Shown here piece after piece: positions 24,026-30,978 of a stretch of 64,000 nucleotides of DNA. The stretch is taken from positions 62,001-126,000 of the forward strand of contig NZ_JAFKFX010000037.1 of NCBI RefSeq assembly GCF_017308075.1, given 5' to 3'. Every line of letters begins with the position of its first letter. Positions within the stretch are counted from its first letter, which is position 1. The translations under genes and the position numbers were made by a program. The notes beneath the pieces were generated by a model that saw only the letters and a program-made list of their open reading frames with translations, had not been told where the DNA came from and searched no databases. Source of the stretch: Allobosea sp. (GTDB taxonomy: Bacteria > Pseudomonadota > Alphaproteobacteria > Rhizobiales > Beijerinckiaceae).

Positions 24026-24391
24026 TCAGGAACGTTGAACGGCGTGAAAACCAGCCAGTTTGAGTTTATGCCCCACCTCGACGATGGCATTCAACGCCGG
24101 AAGAAGTTCGCTTCCAAGAGGCGTCAGGCGATACTCGACAGTCGGTGGCGTCGTCGCCAGAACATGCCGGGAGATGACGCCGCGTTGCTCCAACTCCCGA
24201 AGCCTCTGGGAGAGGACCTTTGCGGAAATCGGCGGAATATCCATACGTAACTCGCTGAAGCGGCGAGGTCCGCCTCGCAACTGCCAGATGACATTTGGGG
24301 CCCAGGCGCCCTCTATGATCGCCATGCATTCGGTGAGCGCGCACGGCGGCGGCGGCGCCTCGCTTCGATTTTTTCTGACCTTAATCGGCAT
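24026..24391 (-). CDS. HxlR-family winged-helix regulator
   Basis: A 121-residue regulator. The N-terminus has the family cysteine before the recognition fold (CALTECMAIIEGAWAPNVIW), then GGPRRFSELRMDIPPISAKV and LSQRLRELEQRGVI, the HxlR winged-helix pattern, closing with YRLTPLGSELLPAL. HxlR proteins often sense quinones or electrophiles through the conserved Cys. It is divergent from the GST operon, 128 bases away, and probably represses it. Confidence 0.88.
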   Translation of the reverse strand: MPIKVRKNRSEAPPPPCALTECMAIIEGAWAPNVIWQLRGGPRRFSELRMDIPPISAKVLSQRLRELEQRGVISRHVLATTPPTVEYRLTPLGSELLPALNAIVEVGHKLKLAGFHAVQRS

Positions 24392-24427
24392 GTCGAAACC
24401 AGGTTACTCCGCGGAAACGTGAAACGG

Positions 24428-24446
24428 AAGTTTCCAATAGAAACTT
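24428..24446. promoter_or_regulatory. Candidate HxlR operator
   Basis: Perfect inverted repeat AAGTTTC-CAATA-GAAACTT in the AT-rich divergent promoter between the HxlR gene and the GST operon. A second, wider pair GGTTAC (about 24402) and GTAACC (about 24458) brackets it. Both are placed to control the two divergent transcripts. Confidence 0.45.
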
Positions 24447-24519
24447 AGTTGTCATTGGTAACCGAAATTCATAGCTTGAGATCGTCGACGGTCAACCAGC
24501 AGACGACATGGAGTAGCTG

Positions 24520-25146
24520 ATGCACCTGTATTTCAAGCCCGGCGCGTGCTCACTTGCCGCGCGTATCGTTCTCACCGAACTCAATGTCCCTTTCGAAGCC
24601 ACGCAGGTCGACACCAAGACCGGTCTGACGGCAGCCGGTGCTGACTATCGATCGATCAACCCGCGAGGCTATGTGCCGGCGCTCGTCCTTCAGGACGGCA
24701 CGGTCATCACCGAAAATCCAGCGATCCTGCAATATATTGCCGACCGCCATGGCGATGAAGCGCAGCAACCCGCGGCCGGCACGCTCGATCGTGCACGCTT
24801 GCATGAAGCCCTCAACTTCGTCTCCTCGGAACTTCACAAAGCGTTTTCGCCCTATTTCGGCGAGCGCCCGCTCTCACAAACGGAAAAGGAGGCTGCCGAA
24901 GCAGTGCTTGCCCGGCGGATCGGCGATGTCGCAAGCATGCTTGCCGACGGACGAAGCTTTGTCCTCGGAGAGACCTACAGTGTTGCCGATGCATATCTGT
25001 TCGTTGTTCTGAACTGGGCGAGATTTGTCGGACTGGATCTCAGCCGCTGGCCTCAGGTCGAACGATACGTCTCCAGCATGGCGTCACGGCCGGCGGTCCG
25101 CAAGGCGATGGCCGACGAAGGGCTGATCGAGAAGGCCGCCGCATGA
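24520..25146 (+). CDS. Glutathione S-transferase, beta-class-like
   Basis: A 208-residue GST. The thioredoxin-like N-terminal domain opens MHLYFKPGACSLAARIVLTE, with C10 at the site of the beta-class catalytic cysteine, and has the cis-proline glutathione-binding segment GYVPALVLQDG followed by ITENPAILQYIA. The C-terminal all-alpha domain contains GETYSVADAYLFVVLNW. It conjugates or reduces electrophilic compounds using glutathione. It is the first gene of a three-gene operon with a SnoaL-like protein and a tautomerase. Confidence 0.93.
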   Translation: MHLYFKPGACSLAARIVLTELNVPFEATQVDTKTGLTAAGADYRSINPRGYVPALVLQDGTVITENPAILQYIADRHGDEAQQPAAGTLDRARLHEALNFVSSELHKAFSPYFGERPLSQTEKEAAEAVLARRIGDVASMLADGRSFVLGETYSVADAYLFVVLNWARFVGLDLSRWPQVERYVSSMASRPAVRKAMADEGLIEKAAA

Positions 25147-25523
25147 GCGCGCCATTTCAAGCCGTCACCGCGGTCCTCGAGGCGTATTTCGACGGGCTAT
25201 ATTATTGCGACGCCGCGAAGCTCGAGCAGGTCTTTCATCCGAAAGCAATATACGCGACGGCTGACGAAACCCCGCTGCTGTATCGCACGATGCCCGAATA
25301 CATGCAGGTCATCGCGGCCAGAAAGTCTCCGGCCAGTCGCGGCGATGAACGCCACGACGTCATCGACGCCATCGATTTCGCTGGCGATAACACAGCCTTT
25401 GCCCGTGTGCGCTGTACCATAGGCGCGCGTGATTTCGTCGATTTCCTGACGCTGGTGAAGGTCGATGGGCAGTGGCGCATCATGGCCAAGATATTCCAGA
25501 TCATCGAGCGCAAGCCGGAGTAA
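25143..25523 (+). CDS. SnoaL/NTF2-like protein
   Basis: A 126-residue protein of the nuclear-transport-factor-2 fold: an N-terminal helix followed by VLEAYFDGLYYCDAAKLEQVF, FHPKAIYATAD, and the closing beta-sheet with VKVDGQWRIMAKIFQI. Members include putative lumazine-binding proteins, dehydratases and isomerases; no catalytic set can be assigned here. The ATG overlaps the GST stop by four bases, indicating translational coupling. Confidence 0.8.
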   Translation: MSAPFQAVTAVLEAYFDGLYYCDAAKLEQVFHPKAIYATADETPLLYRTMPEYMQVIAARKSPASRGDERHDVIDAIDFAGDNTAFARVRCTIGARDFVDFLTLVKVDGQWRIMAKIFQIIERKPE

Positions 25524-25527
25524 CGCG

Positions 25528-25743
25528 ATGCCCTACGTCAACATCAAGATCACACGCGAGGGTGCGACAGCGGAACAGAAGGCGATGCTCATCAAAGGCG
25601 TCACGGATCTTCTCGTTACGATCCTCGACAAAAAGCCGGCGACCACCTTCGTCGTGATCGACGAGGTCGCTTTTGAAGATTGGGGAGTCGGCGGCCTGCC
25701 TGTCGATGAATATCGCCGTCAACTCGCGAGCGGCGCCACCTAG
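25528..25743 (+). CDS. 4-Oxalocrotonate tautomerase family protein
   Basis: A 71-residue protein starting at 25528, four bases after the SnoaL gene. Removal of Met exposes Pro1 (MPYVNIKITREGATAEQK), the catalytic base of this family, and the rest matches small tautomerases, including FVVIDEVAFEDWGVGG. Such enzymes move double bonds in enol/keto acids or quinone-like compounds. With the GST and HxlR genes it forms a detoxification-type cassette whose codon use is less GC-biased than its neighbours. Confidence 0.88.
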   Translation: MPYVNIKITREGATAEQKAMLIKGVTDLLVTILDKKPATTFVVIDEVAFEDWGVGGLPVDEYRRQLASGAT

Positions 25744-25812
25744 ACTCCAGTCTCATCAGGTATTCCCTTCGCTCCAGTCGGAGCGAAGGTGCAAGGCGAG
25801 GGAAGCCGCGCG

Positions 25813-26286
25813 CTAAACCGTGGTGTCGAGCCAGTTGTCCTCGCGGAAGATCAGCCGGGCGAGAAGCCCGTCCAGCAATTCGCGCTCGGCCGTGGAGGCC
25901 AGAGGCTCGAGCATCGGGCGCTCGCGCGCGACGAAATAGGCGACGACCTTCTCGCTCATTGCGCGCCCCTCCTCCGTCAGCGAGAGCAGCTCGATTTTGC
26001 GGTTCTGCTCGGCCGGTTCCTTCGCGATCAGGCCGAGCCGTACCAGCTTGCCGACCGCCGGGCTGATGCTGTTGCGCGGCCTCCCGGTCATCTCGGCGAT
26101 CTCGATCCCGCTCAGCGGCGTCATATGCGCCAGGCAGAACAGGATCGCCGCCTCGGCCCGGTTGAAGCCGAGATCGGCCTGCACCCGGGCATAGATCACG
26201 CCCATCAGATAATTGGCCAGGAAGCTGATCCGGTAGCCGGTAGTGATCGCGTTGCCGGTGAGCATGGCCTTCGCTGAATCTCGCAT
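25813..26286 (-). CDS. MarR-family regulator
   Basis: A 157-residue winged-helix regulator. Start 26286 (MRDSAKAMLTG) is preferred; another ATG lies in the palindrome at 26346, and a third at 26265. The DNA-binding region reads LSGIEIAEMTGRPRNSISPA then VGKLVRLGLIAKEP with the wing EQNRKIELLSLTEEGRAM. The family usually binds short palindromes and is released by small aromatic or carbonyl ligands. It is divergent from ridA, separated by a perfect palindrome at 26318-26357. Confidence 0.88.
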   Translation of the reverse strand: MRDSAKAMLTGNAITTGYRISFLANYLMGVIYARVQADLGFNRAEAAILFCLAHMTPLSGIEIAEMTGRPRNSISPAVGKLVRLGLIAKEPAEQNRKIELLSLTEEGRAMSEKVVAYFVARERPMLEPLASTAERELLDGLLARLIFREDNWLDTTV

Positions 26287-26301
26287 GCGCGCTGAATCCG
26301 A

Positions 26302-26330
26302 TTGACAGGGATCGGCGCCCGCCCTCTTAT
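26302..26330 (+). promoter_or_regulatory. Sigma-70-type promoter of the ridA operon
   Basis: A perfect -35 hexamer TTGACA (26302-26307), a 17-base spacer and TCTTAT (26325-26330) as -10. The -10 lies inside the left arm of the palindrome, and the predicted start of transcription falls near 26337, at its centre. The leader would then hold only the right arm, leaving AAGAGG free as ribosome-binding site for the GTG at 26364. Confidence 0.6.
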
Positions 26331-26357
26331 GTTCCGAACGGAACATAAGAGGGCGGG
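26318..26357. promoter_or_regulatory. Perfect 40-bp palindrome, candidate MarR operator
   Basis: Arms CCCGCCCTCTTATGTTCCG and its exact reverse complement, separated by AA. Symmetry is perfect over 19 bp per arm. It covers the -10 and start site of the ridA promoter and lies upstream of the MarR start, so binding by MarR would block the ridA operon and probably also its own transcript. The AT-containing core (TATGTTCCG / CGGAACATA) fits MarR-type half-sites. Confidence 0.75.
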
Positions 26358-26363
26358 ACGGTT

Positions 26364-26771
26364 GTGAGACAGCAGGTAGCCAGCGACGGCCCTTATGAAA
26401 AGCGGATTGGCTATTGTCGCGCCGTCCGCGTCGGCAACCATGCCGTCGTCGCCGGTACCACCGCCCTCGGCCCGGACGGCGTGGTCGGGGCGGGCGATGT
26501 CGAGGTCCAGACCAGGGAGAGCCTGCGCAAGATCGCCGAAGCGCTGACGGCCTGCGGCATGAACGGGCTCGAGAACACCGTCCGCACCCGCATCTTCCTG
26601 CGCCATGCCGAAGACTGGGAGAAGGTCGGAAAGATCCACGGCGAGTTCTTCGGGCAGATCCAGCCCGTCACGTCCTTTCTGGCCGGGATCACCTTCATCC
26701 ACCCGGACATCCTGATCGAGATCGAAGCCGACGCAATTCTCGGAGGAGGAGAAAATGGCGTTCACGCGTAG
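26364..26771 (+). CDS. RidA-family protein (imine/enamine deaminase or relative)
   Basis: A 135-residue protein starting at a GTG seven bases beyond the palindrome. The family pattern is clear: RVGNHAVVAGTTALGPDG near the N-terminus, a central helix ending TVRTRIFLRHAEDWEKVGK with the active-site arginine, and closing FIHPDILIEIEADAIL. RidA hydrolyses reactive enamine/imine intermediates to 2-keto acids and ammonia; some family members have other roles. The stop overlaps the start of the downstream TRAP receptor by 17 bases. Confidence 0.85.
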   Translation: MRQQVASDGPYEKRIGYCRAVRVGNHAVVAGTTALGPDGVVGAGDVEVQTRESLRKIAEALTACGMNGLENTVRTRIFLRHAEDWEKVGKIHGEFFGQIQPVTSFLAGITFIHPDILIEIEADAILGGGENGVHA

Positions 26772-27834
26772 GCGGATACTGGCCGGAGCAGCCGCGGCCA
26801 CGACGATCGCAGCACCGGCGGCAGCGCAGCAATCCGGCGAGCTGCGCTGGCGCCTGGCCTCGAGCTTCCCGAAATCCCTGCCGATCCTGTTCAATGCCGC
26901 CGAGAACCTGGCGCGCCGGGTCGATCAGCTGACCAAGGGACGCTTCAAGATCCAGGTCTTCGCGGCCGGCGAGATCGTCGGCGGGCTCCAGGTGCTCGAT
27001 GCGGTCGGCGCCGGGACCATCGAATGCGGCCACAGCGCGACCTTCTACTATACCGGCAAGGACAAGGCGCTCGCCTTCGATACCGGCCTGCCCTTCGGCC
27101 TCAATTCGCGCCAGCACATCGCCTGGATGATGCAGGGCGGCGGCCTCGAGTTGCTGCGGCCCCTCTTCGCCCGCTTCGGCGTGGTTCAGTTCCCGCTCGG
27201 CAATACCGGTTGCCAGATGGGCGGCTGGTTCCGCAAGGAGATCAGCAGCGTCGCCGATCTCTCCGGCCTGAAGATGCGCATCCCCGGCATCGGCGGCGAG
27301 ATTCTGTCGCGCATGGGCGTCGTGCCGCAGACCATCGCCGCCGGCGACATCTATTCGGCCCTGGAGCGCGGCACGATCGACGCGGTCGAATGGGTCGGCC
27401 CGGCCGATGACGAGCGCCTCGGCTTCCAGAAGGTCGCGCGCTACTATTACTCGCCGGGCTGGTGGGACTGCGGCCCGCAGATCAGCCTCTACATCAACGA
27501 CAAGGCCTGGGCCGCCCTGCCCGAAGAGTTCAAGGCGGCGATCGAGACGGCGAGCGCCGAGTCGACCATGCTGATGCTCGCCCAATACGACACCCAGAAC
27601 ATGGCCGCCCTGCGCCGGCTGGTCGGTGCTGGCGTACAGCTCCGCTCCTTCCCCCGCGACGTGATGGAAGCTGCGTTCAAGGCGGCAGACGCCTATTATC
27701 GCGAGGAAGCGGCGCGCAATGCCGAGTTCCGGCGGATCTACGAGCCGTGGACGCGCTTCCGCGACGAGATCCAGCAATGGTTCCGCATCGCCGAGCTGAA
27801 CTACGACGTCTTCGCGCATACGCAGAAGCGATGA
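26755..27834 (+). CDS. TRAP transporter receptor, TakP-like (2-keto-acid type), orphan
   Basis: A 359-residue periplasmic binding protein with a Tat-type signal (MAFTRRRILAGAAAATTIAA, cleavage near AQQ). The mature protein follows the TakP pattern: WRLASSFPKSLP, FKIQVFAAGEIVGGLQVLDA, GHSATFYYTGKD, GNTGCQMGGWFRKEI and ALERGTIDAVEWVGP. TakP of Rhodobacter binds 2-oxo acids with sodium. No DctQ or DctM gene follows, so membrane partners must be elsewhere. It overlaps ridA by 17 bases and is clearly paralogous to the protein encoded at 43668-44765. Confidence 0.9.
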   Translation: MAFTRRRILAGAAAATTIAAPAAAQQSGELRWRLASSFPKSLPILFNAAENLARRVDQLTKGRFKIQVFAAGEIVGGLQVLDAVGAGTIECGHSATFYYTGKDKALAFDTGLPFGLNSRQHIAWMMQGGGLELLRPLFARFGVVQFPLGNTGCQMGGWFRKEISSVADLSGLKMRIPGIGGEILSRMGVVPQTIAAGDIYSALERGTIDAVEWVGPADDERLGFQKVARYYYSPGWWDCGPQISLYINDKAWAALPEEFKAAIETASAESTMLMLAQYDTQNMAALRRLVGAGVQLRSFPRDVMEAAFKAADAYYREEAARNAEFRRIYEPWTRFRDEIQQWFRIAELNYDVFAHTQKR

Positions 27835-27883
27835 GCGGACTCCATTTCCGCGACGGCGACGCCCCGCAGGACGCCGTCGGATC

Positions 27884-28579
27884 GTGAAACCGCTCGGCCT
27901 GCTCGGCGGCATGAGCTGGGAGAGCACGGCGGTGTATTACCGCCTGCTCAACGAGGGCGCGCGGGCCAGGCTCGGCGGGCTCCACTCCGCCCCGCTCCTG
28001 CTGCATTCCTTCGACTTCGCCGCGATCGCCCGCCTTCAGGCGGCCGGTGCCACGGCCGAACTGGCGGAGCTGATGACCGCCGCCGCCCGCGGCCTCGAGC
28101 GGGCGGGCGCGGCCGGCGTCATGATCTGCGCCAACACCATGCACAGCCTCGCTCCGCAGATCGAGGCGGCGATCGGCATCCCGCTCATCCATGTCGTCGA
28201 CGTCACCGCACGCGCCATCGAGGCCGCAGGCTGCCGGCGGCCGGCCCTGCTCGCCACCCGCTACACCATGGAACAGGGCTTTTATCGTCAGCGCCTTGCG
28301 CAAGGCGGCCTGCTGTCTCCGGCGATCCCCGACGCGCGGGGGCGCCTCGCGATCAGCGACATCATCTTCGAGGAGCTTTGCTGCGGCATCATACGCCCAC
28401 AATCGCGCGCGACCTGCCTGCACGAAGTCGAGCGCATGCGGCCTCAGGCGATCGACAGCGTCATCCTCGGCTGCACTGAGCTGACGCTGCTGCTCTCGCA
28501 GGGCGACTTCGCTCTGCCGGTCTTCGACACGACGCAGCTCCACGTCGCCGCAGGCCTGGATTTCGCCTTCTCCGGCTGA
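27884..28579 (+). CDS. Aspartate/glutamate racemase family protein, YgeA-like
   Basis: A 231-residue protein beginning at GTG with the typical MKPLGLLGGMSWESTAVYYR. The two catalytic cysteines are present: C82 in ICANTMH and one in ILGCTEL in the C-terminal half. The region ATRYTMEQGFYRQRL is characteristic of the YgeA branch, which racemises several amino acids without PLP. It lies 49 bases after the TRAP receptor and is probably the last gene of the MarR-controlled operon. Substrate is not deducible. Confidence 0.88.
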   Translation: MKPLGLLGGMSWESTAVYYRLLNEGARARLGGLHSAPLLLHSFDFAAIARLQAAGATAELAELMTAAARGLERAGAAGVMICANTMHSLAPQIEAAIGIPLIHVVDVTARAIEAAGCRRPALLATRYTMEQGFYRQRLAQGGLLSPAIPDARGRLAISDIIFEELCCGIIRPQSRATCLHEVERMRPQAIDSVILGCTELTLLLSQGDFALPVFDTTQLHVAAGLDFAFSG

Positions 28580-28744
28580 GCCGCGGACGAGCTGCGCTTC
28601 CCCGGCGCTGCGCCCGGGAAGTCCCCACCACCCCGGCGGAACGGACGGCGCCGGCCGCATTTTAAGTTTCTCCGGGAACTTGTACGTCCGCCGCCAGTTT
28701 TATTGGCAGCGGACGAAATACCGTTTTTCCACAAGGAGATAATG

Positions 28745-29044
28745 ATGCGGAACGTGGTTCTCACGTCGATTTTCTGCGCCTTGGTTGCGACCGGCGCGCA
28801 GGCACAGACCTCGACCACATCGCCGATGCCGGCCCCGAAGGCGCCGGCCGACGCCAATGCGCCCCTGCCGGGGGCCAACAGCTTCACCGAGGGCCAGGCC
28901 AAGAGCCGCCTCGAGGCCAATGGCTACTCCAATGTCAGCGCTCTCAAGAAGGACGACAACGGCGTCTGGAAGGGAACGGCGACGCATTCGGGCGCGCAGG
29001 TCAGCGTCTCGGTCGACTATCGCGGCAACATCACCCGCAACTGA
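28745..29044 (+). CDS. Small secreted PepSY-like protein
   Basis: A 99-residue protein. Two ATGs are adjacent; 28745 has the better spacing (six bases) from AAGGAG. Residues 1-20 are a signal peptide ending AQAQ, followed by a proline/alanine linker and a small domain FTEGQAKSRLEANGYSNVSA then KDDNGVWKGTATHSGAQVSV, which looks like a PepSY-type inhibitor/binding fold. It is likely periplasmic. It heads a run of small envelope and stress genes. Confidence 0.75.
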   Translation: MRNVVLTSIFCALVATGAQAQTSTTSPMPAPKAPADANAPLPGANSFTEGQAKSRLEANGYSNVSALKKDDNGVWKGTATHSGAQVSVSVDYRGNITRN

Positions 29045-29076
29045 GCGAACTCATCGATTTCGGGAGACAAGCAGAG

Positions 29077-29613
29077 ATGACCCAAACCATCACGCGATCC
29101 TACGACACTTATGAATCCGCTCGCATCGTCGTCGAGCAGCTCGAAGCCGCGGGCTTCTCCAATTCGGAGATCAGCCTCGTCGGGCGGCATGAGAAGGCCG
29201 ATGACAGCAATGCCGGCGAAGGTGCCGGCATCGGCGCCGCGCTCGGGGGAGCCGCCGGCCTGCTGGCGGGCCTCGGCCTGATCGCCATTCCCGGCATCGG
29301 GCCGGTGGTAGCGGCCGGCTGGCTCGCTTCGACCGCGGCCGGCGCTGTAGCCGGCGGCGCAACGGGCGGCATCGTCGGCGCCCTGACCAGCGCCGGCACC
29401 AGCGAGGAAGACGCCAACTACTATGCCGAAACGGTGCGCCGCGGTGGATCGGTCGTCTCGGTCCGCACCAGCGACGACCGGGCGCCCGCCGCAGAGGCGA
29501 TCATGGACGGCGCCACGCCGATCGACCGCGACGAACGCCTCGCCGATTACCGCAGAACCGGCTGGAGTCGTTTCGACGACCGGGCCGAGCCGTATCGTGG
29601 CCCGTTGATCTGA
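29077..29613 (+). CDS. General stress protein with glycine-zipper membrane segment
   Basis: A 178-residue protein. The N-terminal 40 residues (YDTYESARIVVEQLEAAGFS, then EISLVGR) form a small alpha/beta unit like those of YflT/general-stress-protein domains. Residues about 48-110 are glycine- and alanine-rich with repeated G-x-x-x-G and a PGIGPVVAAGW turn, suggesting insertion in a membrane. The tail has YYAETVRRGGSVVSVRT. It is flanked by a PepSY-like gene and csbD, an arrangement common among stress-induced genes of Rhizobiales. Confidence 0.8.
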   Translation: MTQTITRSYDTYESARIVVEQLEAAGFSNSEISLVGRHEKADDSNAGEGAGIGAALGGAAGLLAGLGLIAIPGIGPVVAAGWLASTAAGAVAGGATGGIVGALTSAGTSEEDANYYAETVRRGGSVVSVRTSDDRAPAAEAIMDGATPIDRDERLADYRRTGWSRFDDRAEPYRGPLI

Positions 29614-29668
29614 CCGCTCGGCCGCCTGGGCGGCCTCCCACCCCTCCCACCTTGAAAGGAGTGATCCG

Positions 29669-29872
29669 ATGGACTGGAACCGCGTCGAAGGAAACTGGAA
29701 GCAGCTCAAGGGCAAGGTCAAGGAGCAATGGGGCAAGCTGACCGACGACGATCTCGACGTCATCGCCGGCAAGCGCGACCAGCTCGAAGGCAAGATCCAG
29801 GAGCGCTACGGCATCGAGAAGGACCGCGTGAAGGCGGACGTCGATAGCTGGTACGATCGCCAGAGCTGGTGA
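29669..29872 (+). CDS. CsbD family stress protein
   Basis: A 67-residue hydrophilic protein covering the whole CsbD domain: MDWNRVEGNWKQLKGKVKEQ, then WGKLTDDDLDVIAGKRDQLE and GKIQERYGIEKD. These small proteins accumulate under general stress, often under an alternative sigma factor; their biochemical role is unknown. A good ribosome-binding site (GAAAGGAGTG) precedes the ATG. A strong stem-loop follows 40 bases after the stop. Confidence 0.93.
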   Translation: MDWNRVEGNWKQLKGKVKEQWGKLTDDDLDVIAGKRDQLEGKIQERYGIEKDRVKADVDSWYDRQSW

Positions 29873-29913
29873 CAGCCAGCCGACAGGGTTCGGTGCGGTC
29901 GGCGCCGAGCCCG

Positions 29914-29940
29914 CGCCCGCCGCCGATCGGGCGGCGGGCG
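29914..29940. terminator. Stem-loop downstream of csbD
   Basis: Perfect 11-bp inverted repeat CGCCCGCCGCC / GGCGGCGGGCG with a GATCG loop. It lies between csbD and a convergent small gene. There is no T-run, so it is a probable but not classical bidirectional terminator. Confidence 0.5.
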
Positions 29941-29957
29941 GTCTACATAGGGAGAGG

Positions 29958-30137
29958 CTATTTCTCGCCGGCCTGGGCCGGCTTCTTGCCGCCCTCCTTC
30001 GCCTCCGACGTCTCGGCGTCATGCGGCTCGGGGTTCCGGATGGCATTTGCGGCCGCCGCCTTTCGGGCGGCCCGTTTGCGCCGGTCAAGGCGCTCGAAGA
30101 CGCGGGCGAGACGCAGAGACAGGGGGCGCGACGACAT
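29958..30137 (-). CDS. Small basic hypothetical protein (59 residues)
   Basis: ATG at 30137 to TAG at 29958. GGAGA precedes the start at seven bases. The product begins MSSRPLSLRLARVFERLDRR, continues with a lysine/arginine/alanine helix, and ends in a charged tail (EAKEGGKKPAQAGEK). The third codon positions are strongly GC-biased, as in real genes here. No known family is recognised. It may be a nucleic-acid or membrane-surface binding peptide, but this is speculation. Confidence 0.45.
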   Translation of the reverse strand: MSSRPLSLRLARVFERLDRRKRAARKAAAANAIRNPEPHDAETSEAKEGGKKPAQAGEK

Positions 30138-30308
30138 GGGACGTCTCCGATTGCGCTGTTATGGAGCAAGGCGTTTCAAAATAGGACGGCATCGGCACGG
30201 TCTGACCTCTTACGCGCAAAACGCGCGCCAGCATCGGCGTTTGTGCAGCTTCAAACTCCTGCCAAATCTCTGTGATCGACTGGTCGGCTTTCGAACCGGG
30301 AGACCAAA

Positions 30309-30518
30309 ATGCGACTGACCCTGGCCATCCTCGCCCTGGCCCTCAGCGGATGCAGCGGAGCGCAGCAGCCGCAGGGATCGACCCCCAATCTGACCATCGG
30401 AACGGCGCAGTGCTCGAAGCATTCCTGGGGCACGTCGGCCATGGCCGCATGCCTGGATCGCGCTGCGGAGAGCCAGTCGGCGACCGTTGCGGAAGGGGCC
30501 TCGGGGGGCAATGGCTGA
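30309..30518 (+). CDS. Small lipoprotein (69 residues)
   Basis: Starts at ATG after GGGAGACC. The N-terminus MRLTLAILALALSGCSGAQQ is a type II signal peptide with lipobox LSGC (C15), so the mature peptide of about 55 residues should be lipid-anchored. It contains two further cysteines (AQCSKHSWG and AACLDRAA), which might form a disulphide. Function unknown; it belongs to the stress/envelope run of small genes. Confidence 0.65.
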   Translation: MRLTLAILALALSGCSGAQQPQGSTPNLTIGTAQCSKHSWGTSAMAACLDRAAESQSATVAEGASGGNG

Positions 30519-30638
30519 GCCGACCTTGCCCTTCGGGAAGTTCGCCGCCCCGCCCAAAGCCTTGTGCAGCGCAGCAAAAAGGCCTATCTTTGGTATGCCA
30601 GAAGCAAAACTCCCCCTAGATCATGAAAGGAGAGAACC

Positions 30639-30764
30639 ATGCTCGAACGGCACGACTCGGAAGGCGCGCTTGACGCCGAGCACGAGGACGACATCGAGAC
30701 GACCCAGCAGGACGACTCGGAAACGTTCTCGCCACGCGCCCATCAGGATGGGTTCTGGAGCTAG
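30639..30764 (+). CDS. Small acidic hypothetical protein (41 residues)
   Basis: ATG to TAG, with a very strong ribosome-binding site AAGGAGAG five bases upstream of the start. The product begins MLERHDSEGALDAEHEDDIE, is highly acidic, and ends with aromatic HQDGFWS. An almost perfect 14-bp stem-loop begins nine bases after the stop. The combination of RBS, acidic composition and downstream hairpin supports a real small gene; no family is recognised. Confidence 0.5.
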   Translation: MLERHDSEGALDAEHEDDIETTQQDDSETFSPRAHQDGFWS

Positions 30765-30772
30765 TACCGGAC

Positions 30773-30812
30773 GCTTTCAAATGGCAGTGCCCGGACGTTG
30801 CCATCTGAAAGC
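30773..30812. terminator. Stem-loop downstream of the 41-residue gene
   Basis: Inverted repeat GCTTTCAAATGGCA (30773-30786) and TGCCATCTGAAAGC (30799-30812), 13 of 14 pairs, with a 12-base GC-rich loop. It probably ends the small acidic gene's transcript, though no T-run follows. Confidence 0.45.
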
Positions 30813-30908
30813 TGGATCTGTCGATAAGCGACGCCGGAGGCAGGGCTTGAGCTCACAGGGCGACACTGTCGCCCGCCCCCGCCCCGGCGATTTCAATGAA
30901 GAAGAAGC

Positions 30909-30950
30909 GGACGGCGTGACAGCGCTCCTTCACCGGGAGCGACGCCGTCC
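30909..30950 (-). terminator. Stem-loop downstream of the secreted protein gene
   Basis: Outer arms GGACGGCGT (30909-30917) and ACGCCGTCC (30942-30950), with an inner GCTCC / GGAGC pair around the apical loop. It lies 28 bases past the end of the minus-strand gene at 30979-31350 and is the likely terminator for it. Confidence 0.45.
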
Positions 30951-30978
30951 GGGAAGCCGATAGCCGAAGGCGCCGCTG

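Noticed and set aside
26346-26364. MarR start codon at 26346 inside the palindrome
   Set aside because: The coding extension would include the operator itself and has no ribosome-binding site; family similarity begins well after 26286.
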